In this document: positions 48,097-59,073 of the stretch, piece after piece | Numbering within the stretch: the first letter of the stretch is position 1 | Layout of the letters: each line of letters begins with the position of its first letter | Source: Sarcocystis neurona | Taxonomy: Eukaryota; Apicomplexa; Conoidasida; Eucoccidiorida; Sarcocystidae | Assembly: GCA_000727475.1 (NCBI GenBank) | Contig: KL647328.1 | Coordinates: 186,001-250,000 of the forward strand | DNA: 64,000 nucleotides | Direction: 5' to 3' | Notes under the pieces: generated by a model | Databases searched by the model: none | Told to the model about the DNA's origin: nothing | Seen by the model: the letters and a program-made list of their open reading frames with translations, nothing else | Made by a program: the position numbers and the translations under genes

Positions 48097-48460
48097 GTAT
48101 TCTCGCTCAAATGTAGACGGAGGATGTATGCAAGTGTACGTAGTTCACACTGGCAAACCATGGTGTGTGCAAAGATACATGGAAAGGGACATATATAGCG
48201 CTTGATGTGTATCTACTCACAAAAGTGAACGGGATGTAGGCGGTGCATACGCGCCAGCATATCCCTCCACAGTAGCGTGTATTCTTGCTCAAATATAGAC
48301 AGGGGTGTTCGAGTGCACGTAGTTCACATTGGTTAACAACGGAGAATACCAAGATACATGGTAAGTGACATCTGTAGCCGTTGATGTGTATACGCTCACA
48401 AAGGTGAACGGGATGTAGGCGGTACATACACGCCCTCGGCGTAACCCCCTACAGTAGCTC
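48097..48460. repeat. Tandem duplication, about 182-bp unit, two diverged copies
   Basis: Copy 1 starts at about 48,097 (GTATTCTCGCTCAAATGTAG) and copy 2 at about 48,279 (GTATTCTTGCTCAAATATAG). Both run through ACGTAGTTCACA, AAGATACATGG, TTGATGTGTAT, AAGTGAACGGGATGTAGGCGG-like sequence and CAGTAG. Divergence is roughly 15-20% with small indels. No open frame is conserved. Confidence 0.8.
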
Positions 48461-48980
48461 GTGTGTGCACAAATTCAAGTACGGTCTAGTGAATTGTTTC
48501 ATTGCCAGCATCGCAGCCTCGACGAGTAGACCTTAGAAAACTCGACATTTGTGTTCATCGTATCCATCGATCTGTTGCAGCGTGTTGTGTGTGTATGTCT
48601 CCAATATTCCTGAGTGTACATAGGTGCATGTGTGTGAGGGTGTATAAGAATATTACACGTGTGCTAGTGTATCGACGTGCGCGCATGAGCGGGACTGTGT
48701 AACCATTCTATTTGAGTCCGTGGATGTACCAGTACACATCGATGTGGTCGAACAATGTCAAACGTAGAGACTGTGATTGTGCAGTCAGTCGGTGGTTCAA
48801 TTTTCCGTCCCTATCCGCTTACACGGCGTGCAGCTGTGTAGAGGTGGTACGTGGGCGCACAGTGCAGGGAAAGCTTAGCTCCCTGACAATTTTGGCGCAC
48901 CTTCCCTTCAGATGTACACTCTTTCAGGTGTTGGTAAGAATGTATGTACGTACGCAGAAAGAGACGTTGCTATATGAAGG

Positions 48981-49878
48981 TTGACGGAGCTTATACGGGA
49001 TCCTTCGGCACTACTCGTGTATCTACCGAACCTCCGTCGTATGCAGATACACGTAACTATACAGGCAGATGTCAGTACGTATTTCGGAAGAGAATGTGGC
49101 CTAGAACTGTTTGGCCCCACCGTGCGTGCAGTGCATGTATGTCCTCATACCTGTATTCAGATGGACGGGACCGAAAAGAAGTCACATTTTCCTTGCTGCT
49201 GCGTCACCGTGTATGCACTTTTCGCAGTTTTTTGCGCTGATAAAGGGCACTTCTGCGATTCTGGTGCAGAAGCACATCTGTTTCCTTGACTTTCGCATAG
49301 TCACCTAACTGGGGTTCTTACTTTAATTCAAGTGCATTACGCGCTCATGCCCACGCAGAAACGTGTCATTTAAGGACGTATATGTTGGTACGTAAACTGG
49401 CTCGGCTGTAGATGGACACGCGTCTGCACATTACAATAGACATGGAACATCTGCAGCAAAGCAGGTGCACTCTCCTATCAGCGTACAGGTTATAATTCAC
49501 ACATTTGTACCTTATTGATCATGTGGAACACATGCGTTCGTGTACGAATTGGTGCTTCACAGGAACAGTAATCTTGCTGGACAACGGGGAAACATTTGCT
49601 TGCAGAGTGACATGACCTGTGATAAACAGTTTGAGGCAATACTTACGAAATACACCACAGAGACAGGTAAACTCTTCAAAGCTACAGTGGACGGCTTGTT
49701 CACAGCGAAACGACCGCGTTGGAGAAGAAAGCTTTCCAGGCTCGTCCTGGACAGGCGCCGACTTACGGGGGTTCACCCGATGCACGCGGGCAGCTCTTCT
49801 ACAAGCGCACTGGACTGCGGCGAAATAAAGAACACTTACGCAATACTAGCATGTTCAGACCTGTTTAACACCGTTTAA
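48981..49878 (+). CDS. Possible 3' exons of an unidentified gene
   Basis: At 48,981-49,160 a + strand frame reads ELIRDPSALLVYLPNLRRMQ and STYFGRECGLELFGPTVRAV, with hydrophobic spacing reminiscent of leucine-rich or beta/alpha proteins. At 49,608 a good acceptor (TTTGCTTGCAG) opens SDMTCDKQFEAILTKYTTET, leaving at an optional GTAAAC donor near 49,669 or reading on to a stop at 49,876-49,878 (KRPRWRRKLSRLVLDRRR). The two parts have not been joined. The gene would converge on the 3' end of the HORMA gene. Family not recognised. Confidence 0.3.
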
Positions 49879-50624
49879 AACATCCTATTCCTGGACGAAA
49901 AAAGTGTGTCGTACATCAAGCAACTTCGGATGCACGAACGCCTCCCTTAAGCCATGTTTCAGTCGATTACGGAGTTCTCACTGCTCGTTCAAACGTGTAG
50001 ACGTACGTGCCTCGCTTTTGCTAGCTGTGTCAAGGTTGGAGAGCTCTCACGCAAGAATTCCGTAGTGTGACTGTCATCTGGGTGTACACGAACTCTTTGT
50101 GACACTGTGCAGCGGCCGCGTGGAGATTTAAAGGACAACTTCACCTTGTTTGCTACGAGTCTACTTTTTCGGGCATGGGTGCGAGGCAGTGGTTTGCTTG
50201 CATTCTGGCCTCTTACGTTCCCTCTTTTGTGAAGTGGTTGTAATGGGACAATTCCTCGTAGGGGCAGCAGGCGCATAAACAGTAGACCTGACAAAGCAAG
50301 TTATAGGGAGGTGTCTGTCGCAGCGTAGCTGGACCTTTCTGACGCATGCAGCATGAATATACGCATGCGATGAATGAAGAAAATTTCAAGTCATACACGT
50401 AAAGGGGTAGTTCATACGTTTGGCAACGTGGGCGTAGATACAGGTACGCGTACACAGATAGCAGTGCGCACCTGCATACAGGTATTCACATACATGTACA
50501 CGTATTTAGAATAACAAGCATACGTATGTAAATAATATTGTAATACCATCAGAAGCGTATATGAAGACATACACTACAGATATATGTGCGACGAGCTGAA
50601 TGCCTAACAATTTGATTGTTTATC

Positions 50625-53414
50625 TTACTCGTGTCCTTTCCCTCTTGTCGTTTTTGACTTGACGAGACCACGTTGAACAAGATGTTTTAGCAACTCCTTT
50701 GCGACGTGTTCAGTAACGGCGCAGGAGCTGGCTACGATGTACTTGTTCACGTACTTGAAGCGTTTCGGCAAACTTTCACAGGCACGTATCAACGCTCGAG
50801 CCTCCACAGTAATGTTCTGAAGTCAGGGGAGACTCTTTTGTAACATGGTGTGAGTACACAGATACAAGAGGGGAAAGATTCAGGGCTTTTTGCTGGGGGC
50901 GGCATCGTCTCAGTGTCGTTCGATACTTGTTACTGAGGTGCGCAGGTGAATGTGAAGTCAAATGTACCGAACAGCGCCGTGTGGTGGTTGGGTCAAGTTA
51001 ATTCGTATTTCATTACCCCCCCCCATATTGGAGGCGGAAGAGTACAGAAATGTCCGACGGAATTACTAAGATGGATGCTTCTCCGCACGACGTATGAACA
51101 CGTATCTTCATCTGTAGGCTGGTAGTGCCCGGTCAAAGAGTACTACAAGATAGGTCGCTCAAGGTGTGTGAACAGTCGCATCATCCTTGAGCACGTGCAC
51201 ACTGGTGAAAAGTGGATTTCTACCACAGAATGTACAGGTTATCCCGTGTCCCTTAAACAGTGTTGTCCTCACAGATGGCTCCGCACGCCGACTACTCTTC
51301 GCAGCGGCCGCAACCGTCGAACTCTTTCCTGGCTTAGACTGGAGGAAATTACTTGGAGATGCAGACGACGGGCCGCCACTCCTGTATAAGGGCACAATCA
51401 GGTAACCCTCCTTCATTCTTACCCTTCCCCTCGTTAGGGACTTTCGTCAACAATCTTACTGCGCAGTTGCAGGGACCAGATGGTAATCGCCTGAATTCAA
51501 AAACCCACACAAGACAGGCGGCACTGCATGTGGCATTGAAGAAGTACTTAACACGGAGCTCAGTTTCTTCTCTTTAATCGCAACGCACACACCTTGTTGC
51601 CGCAGCTCCTCCACGACGGTAGCGGCCATCACGGGAGACACACCGAGCAAGTGCGAAAGCATCTTCGTATCAGTGTTTCCTGCAGGGTTGCGGAGCAGGG
51701 AAACCGCGAATACAACAAACTGAATCTGGAATCTATATAGTACAGGAATATGGTACATTCATAGGAATTCGGTACAGGGGCTATATACAAGTCTGTACGT
51801 TTCTGTGTATACGTCTACATGGTATTGGGACATACCCGTCTGGATAATAAAAGCCTTGATATGCTGTTTCAAGCATTGCTCTGTAGGTGTGGAAGAGGCG
51901 GAGAAAGATGGAAAGAACCACGTAGAGATGAGAGTATTTGCAGACATAGCGGTGCGTTCAGAGGATCATACACGCTACGTACAGGAAATAGCAAGCAGAT
52001 AATGTACCTTTCTGTTTTGCGTTAGCGGCCTCATAAAAATAGGTTTCTTCAGAGTCGCACAACGTTTGAATTCTAACGGTTAAGCCATGGTGGCCTGTTT
52101 TTATCTGCAGGGGCATATACTTGCGAGAGGAGACGTGTGCTTTACACGTACGTATCCGTATACTACTACGAATTAAATTCACATTTTTCCGCATAACACT
52201 CTCTGCACGGAAAATGATAATAAAGGTGTCTTGAGAAATCATGAAGTGAATAATATTGTGTGGGGGAGAAAAGTAGGAACGTTTTGTGGTTGCTGGCGTA
52301 CTTCGCCTGTGAGCGCGTCGAGAGGGACATCACTCCCGAAGGCGGTGACAGATTTGCCCATCTGAAACCCATCTGGACAGTAGTCTTCGGGTGCCTGCAG
52401 TCGTTCACGCGTCGATAATTAAAGGCACGTGGACATTCCGGAGGCTTCGTAACGGGACATACGCATACGTACGTGCACTGTTTCACACAGTGTATGTGTT
52501 TCTGTTTACAATCGTACACACATCTTTGGCTGAACAGTGCGACGTAGACTTCTCCATACCTGCTCGTTATAGACCAGCTGTAGAATTCATTAAAAAGTGG
52601 CATTCAAAATGGCTTAGAGACAAGTACTCACGAGGGTTTGCCAAGGATGACACACTTACGCTCATAGACACGTAGTGCTCCTCAGGAAGGTTGTCGAGAG
52701 ATTGAGTGAGGCAACACATTGACCGCAGAAGCTGTTCAGGTAAAACGGCCCACAAATGATAATTTCGTACTTCTGTTCGACGAGGGGTTGCCTTAACAGC
52801 TCTCAAGATAACACTTGACGGACTGAACGTAGTGCCTCCACAACTGTGAAGCACCCGTGCATTTGTGTGAGAACTAGCAGACGTCACGTCAGTTTTCGTG
52901 CGTGAACTGGTGTGTTACCACTTCCGTTTGACGTTTGGCTTCCTCCTTGGAGACGCAGATTCGCGTTCCAATTGTTTCGGAATTTTCGCCCTTCCGTACA
53001 CTCACTGCTACGCCTTCGTCATTAGGCGCATAAGTAAAGTGGAACTGGTAGCACTCCAACATCTTGTCAGAATGACGCTCGTGAATGCCCAAAGACAAGT
53101 GCTCGAGGTACTCCTGCACAGGGGAAGACAGGTGCTATCGGCTCAGAGTACGATGTGGGGATCTCTCCTCATACTTTTTGCAGAGCTTCGTAAACCGCCT
53201 TCTGCAGCCAGCTCAAGATTCGCTTGGCCTCGCTATTGATTGGCTTAAGCTGTCGAAGGTGCAAGCCTTCGAACTTCAGTGCTTGAAAGGCCTCTTCCTC
53301 AAAACAATTGCGGAGATATAGAATTGAAGACACACCCAAATTTAGTGTGTGCTTCATTATTTGCAGAGACTGGTGCTTGGTCACCACTTCCGCATGCGTC
53401 TTTACGGCCGCCAT
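50625..53414 (-). CDS. Meiotic HORMA-domain chromosome-axis protein (Hop1/ASY1/HORMAD-like, about 400 aa, ten exons)
   Basis: HORMA axis proteins bind meiotic chromosome axes and control crossover formation. Exons (- strand order): 53,175-53,414; 52,919-53,113; 52,660-52,731; 52,560-52,577; 52,302-52,394; 52,008-52,104; 51,836-51,878; 51,589-51,732; 51,273-51,381; 50,625-50,816. All junctions keep frame. The start ATG at 53,414 follows CCACT. HORMA signatures: GVSSILYLRNCFEEEAF and KFEGLHLRQLKPIN; then EYLEHLSLGIH, LECYQFHFTYAP, LLRSMCCLTQSLDNLPEEHY, SMSLVYNEQAPEDYCPDGFQ and KTGHHGLTVRIQT. Exon 8 encodes a winged-helix-like block (SLLRNPAGNTDTKMLSHLLG, VVEELRQQG) and exon 10 a second (LPKRFKYVNKYIVASSCAVT, ELLKHLVQRGLVKS), joined by a Ser/Ala linker; Hop1/ASY1 proteins carry comparable C-terminal DNA- or chromatin-binding modules. 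The exon 7 acceptor and exon 8 donor (GTGCGT) are chosen by phase and less certain. No Cys-rich PHD module or obvious closure motif is seen. Confidence 0.9.
52560..52577 (-). other. 18-nt microexon of the HORMA gene
   Basis: Between TTCTACAG and the donor GTATGG lie 18 nt encoding LVYNEQ. They supply the HORMA strand that links SMS (end of exon 3) to APEDYCPDGF (exon 5), matching the known pattern of a hydrophobic-Tyr-Tyr/Asn strand before TP.DY.P.GF. Without it the strand is missing. Confidence 0.8.
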
Positions 53415-54231
53415 AGTGGGGTTTTTGAATCTACGCGTACGAATACAGGCGTCCCTCTACGTGACGCTTATTTGGCGATACTCCACACTACGGCGAATTT
53501 AAAAGGAAGCGCTTCGTCGAAGAAGCCCCCCACGGTAGTTGCCCGCGCTGGCGTGTTACCTTCTGAAGGACCTTTTTGAAATGTGCTTTGCGGCCATCTC
53601 GATCAATTTCCGCACCTAGACCGTTGTTCTTTGCACCACGGAAAAGTAGCGTCAGTCAGCGCTGCCTGAGTGCGAGCTGTACAACTCGAGTAATCCACTG
53701 CAACACCGAGAGGAGTACAGGTGGTTTCTTCCACCCAGAGCGAAGAGGAGACTGTTGGGGTCTACGGCGTGCTAAGGCAGAAGGATTGCACAACAGGAGA
53801 AGATTTTGTTGGATTCGAAAGGAGACAATGGAGCCGCAGCAGCCGCGTCTTCCCTTCTAAGCACAGAGTCTGTGCGAAAACAACATATCGTTTGTAGTAG
53901 AGCGCGGGATGAGTAAAGAAATTCCCCACACAACCAGGAAAATATGACTATTGATGGAAGAAAGTGCCACGAACTTTGTGTCAGGAGTAGGGTTCACAGT
54001 TTAAACCGTCTTCCCGTGTATGCCGAACCCTGGTGTACTTACATCAGGGAAATCTCGACTGGATCCGAGGTGTCGTGACGTGTCTCGGTGAGCGTCCACA
54101 CAGACCACTGTACCTTCCGAGCACAACAGTCGGTGGGCGACCTGCATTGCCATTCATCATGCACACACAACCGCTAGTCGTTTCCATGTGTGCCACATCA
54201 CACGTTGTGGGATGCTCGTTCCACAAGTGAG
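53415..54231. other. Spacer between HORMA gene start and the next - strand gene
   Basis: About 0.8 kb that should contain the HORMA promoter and the 3' UTR of the upstream gene. Open + strand frames here (for example 53,576-53,860, basic and Ser/Arg-rich) look like chance. No promoter motif is obvious. Confidence 0.35.
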
Positions 54232-55663
54232 TTAAGCTCCCACGATTTTCTTAAGTTCTCCCTGGGGTGCCACATCAGCAACCTCGTATACACTGTTTCC
54301 CGGTACAGCCGCTGATGTGGCAAAAAGCTGGCTAGCTATCAATACTATCGTGTCCACTGCTCGTACACTATTCCCCGCTTGCCTCGTGGTGCTGACTCCT
54401 AATACGATACGAGACCTGCGAACGCAGCCTCTAAAAGAGAAAGCATCCAAGAAATATAACATGTTCACCCGTATACCGATGATCTACAAAGATGGCACAC
54501 GTGGTTGTACATAGATTTTTAGACGGAGGTGTGCTCGCACCCATGTAGGTGTGCGCGTAGGTAGCAAACGTCACTTCGACGCCAGCGAAGCCGCTGGTAT
54601 AGGTGGTGAAGTGCGCTATATTCTATTGATCCGGGTACTGGACATCTGTTGAGTACACGAGCATGAAGGTCCTGCGTCACTTTTATGTCGGAAGTTGCGG
54701 TAATATTCCGGGCAAGGTAACAACGACCGAGAGATAGAAACCAGAGTAAGAGTTCCCCGGTGTGTAGGTCTTGCTGCTGCACCCCCCTCACGATCACGTA
54801 CGAAACAGTGTCAGTGAAGCTGTCCACTTATCGCAGATCTCTCTCTATGTAGGCCTGCGTCAGATGTGAAACAGTACAGCCCGCTCCATAGGTGGATACA
54901 GTCTCGAGTGACTTTTAAGTGTATCGGCACCCCTGCCTGTAAGCGTTCTGCGAATATAATTCGCGCTAATTACCCAGTATCGGTACTGACGGGAAACTCA
55001 GATGCGTGTTTAAACTGCGCGAATTTGCGCATGCGCACCGCGCGTTGACTACGTATTTTCTATTCACATGTTCACCACCAGAATCCACGTACCAAGTAAC
55101 TGGGTGTATCGCTTAGTGTGCGGTAGAGCACCGGTAGTGGTGGGTGTGCAGACGACCGACGGGTAATCGACCGCTTCTGTTGATGCATGACACATGGGTC
55201 CATTCTCCCGGTCTCCGCGCACTGGTGCCTCACCCTCCAAAAAGTCTCCGGAAAACGAGTTTTATTGTCGGTAGGTGGAAGATGTTGTTTGCTGCGTGTG
55301 GGAGTATTACGTCGGTGTTCTTGCAGTGTGAACGGGGGCGATGGCGGAACATCGAGCGGCAAGTGCCTCACCGCGTCGCTTACTGCCAGCCCGCCCATTG
55401 ATGAGAACTCGCACAGTACAGGTAGAATTACCCACCTTGAAGGAGACGGATTTAACGGTTAAATTGAATCTGAGGGGTCTCTGCTGATCAGAACACAACG
55501 ACAGAGCGTCAAAGCGCAGGTCGTCACTGCTGGGAGCATTGTCAGCCCATGCGAACGGCGGTACATCCTGGACGCGCTTACCATGTATTCTGAAAGAGAA
55601 CGCAGGTCGAAGGAGCTCTCCTTTCCTCGAAAGCACATTCGTTGACGACTCCAGAAGAGTAGC
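54232..55663 (-). CDS. Unidentified multi-exon protein, C-terminal 252 residues
   Basis: Four phase-matched exons: 55,436-55,663 (LRFNLTVKSVSFK at its end, donor GTGGGT); 55,234-55,319 (NTDVILPHAANNIFHLPTIK, LVFRRLFG; donor GTGAGG); 54,541-54,786 (GELLLWFLSLGRCYLARNIT, DLHARVLNRCPVPGSIEYSA; donor GTGCGA); 54,232-54,430 (after TTTCTCTTTTAG; VDTIVLIASQLFATSAAVPG, then GELKKIVGA and stop). The segment VKSVSFKNTDVILPH with alternating hydrophobics suggests beta strands; the later part is helical with no clear membrane span. The acceptor for exon 2 (TGCAAG) and that for exon 3 (ATCGTGAG) are weaker than usual. The N-terminus lies upstream, perhaps including the duplicated segment at 55.7-55.9 kb. 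I do not recognise the family. Confidence 0.55.
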
Positions 55664-55720
55664 CTGGCCCACAAATTGACAGCACCATGCAGGTGGGTCT
55701 TAAAGACTGTCCCTTCGGTC

Positions 55721-55912
55721 TTCCACCGTGGGTGTCACAGGATCTTCGTCACCAGCGTCATGTGAAAATCGCTAGTCGAGCGGTCTGCCACGCTCTCTTC
55801 AGTGTTTCCGAAGGGTTTCCACCGTGGGTGTCACAGGATCTTCGTCACCAGCGTCATGTGAAAATCGCTAGTCGAGCGGTCTGCCACGCTCTGTTCAGTG
55901 TTTCCGAAGGGT
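55721..55912. repeat. Near-perfect tandem duplication, 96-bp unit, two copies
   Basis: Units 55,721-55,816 and 55,817-55,912 are nearly identical over 96 bp (a C/G change in CT(C/G)TTCAG). The period is a multiple of three, so frames stay open on both strands through both copies. On the - strand it reads NTEQSVADRSTSDFHMTLVT, which is protein-like and in the orientation of the downstream gene. Confidence 0.9.
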
Positions 55913-57049
55913 TTACAGCGGAAAGATAATTTACCTGCTTGGGGTATACACATGCATAAATACATTGCAGGTGGGAGCAGGCAGGTACAAATGCAGCTGC
56001 TGATTGCACTCATGTGTACGCCGTTTCCACGGAGCTACACCAAATGCACCCCATATTACATACCAAAAAGTAGCGTGGCCGTGTACGCGCATCTGCTAAC
56101 TGAAAGCACTTGAACACTCATATAGCAAGCTCGACCTGCGTTCACCTGATTTGTAATAATGTGTGTGCACCCACTACGCATAGGCGTACTCTGTGTGTGT
56201 ACCGTTAGCAACAGGTGTGTCGCCGTGCGTATATAAAAACGACTCTGGTGTATATATTTGTACGCATACACGTACATTTATATATATGTTATATATATGT
56301 CTATGTATATATTTTCACATGTAGGAGCTGGAAATGCTCCTTTACAGGCACGCTGTTGAAACTATTCATGAGAAGCCGGCTGTTGTTCGACACACAAATA
56401 GTGTTTAACTTTTCCCGCCTGCAGGAGTGTATCTGTTGAGTCGCGTGAGACGCGTCCTGATGCCAACAGAAAGTGTAATCAGGCGGGAAGACAGGCGCGA
56501 GCGGACGCGGTGGCGTTTCCTCTCTTATAACATCTGTGAACAGATGTTTACGAACGTTTATGCTTACGTGCGTCCATCGGCGTAATGGTGCGGTACTCGA
56601 TGGGGAAAAAAAACCTACACACACGCGACTCAGTAAGGGAAGAGTATGTTCGAAACGACAAGGCGGATGTAAAGAGGTATTTGTTGCTTAGCTGGAGGAA
56701 GATTTATACATACTTACTGTCAAGGTGAAAGCTTATACGAAAAGCGAGAACATCGTACATATCGTACCCGTAGTCTGTTTACCTATTTACAGAGAACGAG
56801 GTGGTGTGAACTACGCAAGCGCGTCTAGATAGGACCCAGGTGGAAGTGCCATTTGAATTCTAGTGCCGAGTGTGTTGATGTGCGCCGAACTACATCGGAG
56901 CAAGTATAAATTCTCGACAGAGCTTGCTAAGTGCAATTCCATAAGGTCTTTCTTAAAAGCATGGATAGGTCCTCAGGAGCTTAACCTGTCCAGTGATGTT
57001 TCAAGTAACGTGCGTGCATCCTGTCAATCTATACAAGCTATGTTTTCAG
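55913..57049. other. No supported gene
   Basis: This stretch is alternating purine-pyrimidine, with a strongly AT-rich tract at about 56,230-56,315 (ATATATGTTATATATATGTC). Frames here are short and random. Confidence 0.4.
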
Positions 57050-57197
57050 TTATGTTTTGGAACTGCAGGCTGTCCGCGACGACGACGCGATCTGCGCCTC
57101 CTTCTACAGAGGAGCCACACAACGCAGCGTACTTCCACGGAAAGTGATGTAAGCTCACTTGAGCTGTGAAGAAGCGGGCCACAACACTTTGTTCTTC
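57050..57197 (-). CDS. Last two small exons of an unidentified gene
   Basis: Exon 57,159-57,197 (after TTGCACAG, donor GTGAGC) encodes EEQSVVARFFTAQ. Exon 57,050-57,103 (after CCTCTGTAG) encodes KEAQIASSSRTACSSKT and a stop. Both are phase 0 with a 55-bp intron. Upstream - strand frames at 57,690-57,480 (DDLRLACQSAVKLSSSVSSQ; YTATVTAYVIWSS) probably belong to the same gene but were not joined. Family unknown. Confidence 0.4.
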
Positions 57198-58207
57198 CTG
57201 TGCAACAAGTCCATTGTAATCGCTCACCCGTGTTTATTCCTGGTCCGAAATATCCACCGTGGTTTGTACACGCAAATTTGCATATTCGTGTATATGTATA
57301 CAAACGTCTACATATATATATATATGTTACCTTGACACGCTTGAACGTGTGTAGGCTTCCTTGCGCACATACGTTGTTATATCGTATACTTATGTACACA
57401 CATTGTACACATCTATCTGTATATACGTGTTCAGATACAGTTGAAGTGTAGCCTCCTATGCGTTCAAATGCGAGTACTGGTGAACGCTGCTTGAGATGGG
57501 AGCCTTCTCCATTCGCTTGTGAAGCGTTTTTCTAGAATGGAATCTCCACTCTATACTCATAGTGAAACTGTGTTTATTTCTTGAGGACCATATGACGTAG
57601 GCAGTGACCGTTGCCGTATACGCAGGCTTCGTTTCTTGTGAAGAGACGCTGCTTGACAGCTTAACAGCGCTTTGACAGGCAAGTCGCAAGTCGTCTACAG
57701 CGCATACAGGTGATGTGTACTTGATAGGTCCTATGTGCCTAGGATGCGGCTGTTGGTGCATAATGCGGGGGAGTTCGTGTAAAGACGCACTGTTGCGGAA
57801 ACCCTGCGAAGCTGCGAGGGGATCTGTTTATGTCACAACAGTATAGTAGTTTGTTTCTGAACATACCAGATGCTTCACTGAAACGCGTCTGCAGACGCAG
57901 CATCACAGTCATGTATGTGTTGATGTATATATGCGGATTACCACGATCATGAGTATGTATTTGCACATATAGGTTCATCAACTAATATATGTATGTGTGT
58001 ATACACGGATGTGTACATGTACATGACCGCAAGTACGTTTACATGAACATGCGTCTGTTCAATGGGAATTTGCCCATTGTCTTCTGGGCGTGTGCTTCTT
58101 CAGTGCTGAGTCGGTGGGTGACCCGCTATTTTACTTATGCGTATAACAGTACAAGTTGCATCGCCGGAGGGGTTGCGGCACCCTAGTCCTGGCCGTCCGG
58201 CTCTCTC

Positions 58208-58480
58208 TCAGTTGCTCGTATTGTCCTCGCCTTCTCTGTGCGACGAAAATTCCTCGTTTGCTTCAGGCGTCCCCAGTATCTCGACCCTGCACCCTTCCTG
58301 CCCACTGAGGCAGACGGCTACGAACGAAAAGTGGTAAGGCGTGTATCGCGAGCCGCAATTCAATATACCCGCAACGGTGAAAAAGCCGCCGCACACACCA
58401 TCGTTTAGTGTTCGATAGTGCACTCTTGGTACACTTCCTAGCAGCTCTCTGCCATGCAAGGTTTGTACCCGCCTCATAAC
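58208..58480 (-). CDS. Possible exon of the same or a neighbouring - strand gene
   Basis: The frame reads LHGRELLGSVPRVHYRTLND, GVCGGFFTVAGILNCGS and HFSFVAVCLSGQEGCRVEIL, then an acidic tail ending at a stop at 58,208. Composition is good and beta-rich. A possible acceptor is GAGCTGCTAG near 58,440. It could be a last exon or could splice earlier. No family recognised. Confidence 0.35.
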   Translation of the reverse strand, partial: VMRRVQTLHGRELLGSVPRVHYRTLNDGVCGGFFTVAGILNCGSRYTPYHFSFVAVCLSGQEGCRVEILGTPEANEEFSSHREGEDNTSN

Positions 58481-59073
58481 TGAGTGAAGAGTAAAACTGC
58501 AGTGCGACGCTCTGCCGAACGAACCAAGCTGCTGTACGACTCCACGTGTACAACACACTTGTGCATTCGTATACGTGTCTTCATCCGCCCGTGTTACGTA
58601 CCACGAAAGAAGCGGTTTTCGGCAGCCACTCTGTAACCCCGGAAAAACAATCCTCGACACTGTACACCGTTACATTCAAGCCGCTACTCCCGTGAAACAC
58701 ATGAGCTATACGTCAGACGTGAAGAAGAGCAGGTTCGCTACCATCTGCTTGTGGATGCTACCACCGCGAAAGGACGCTGGCAGAGAGACTGTGAGGGGGA
58801 ACGTAATCGGCCCTCCGGTTTTGATGCCGTGCGTAGAGCTGCGAACGCTCACGGCGGTCACTGAAGCGTGCTTCTCGTGTACTCAGGAAAGGAAGATCGA
58901 TAGCGGGTCACAGTAAGACGATGCTTATGAGGAGCTGTCTTCTGTGAATACCAAATTCACACATCGTGTAAAAAGAAATGTTGCGAGATCCTTCCCAAGA
59001 TTAGGCAGCAATCCGAACAAAGGAGAGGAACTCTATAGCATTGAAACCATCACGTCGGACTTTTTCTCACCAG

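Noticed and set aside
48097..48460. CRISPR-like or satellite array
   Set aside because: There are only two diverged copies, with no spacers of constant length, and the genome is clearly eukaryotic.
51836..51880. Alternative HORMA exon 7 reading (QCLKQHIKAFIIQT) using the first AG of ACAGAG
   Set aside because: It enters in the right phase but leaves in a phase that breaks the following winged-helix exon. Using the second AG keeps the whole gene in frame.
55687..55929. + strand repeat protein of two 32-residue units
   Set aside because: The frame is open only because of the 96-bp duplication; the - strand reading looks more protein-like and fits the neighbouring gene's orientation.
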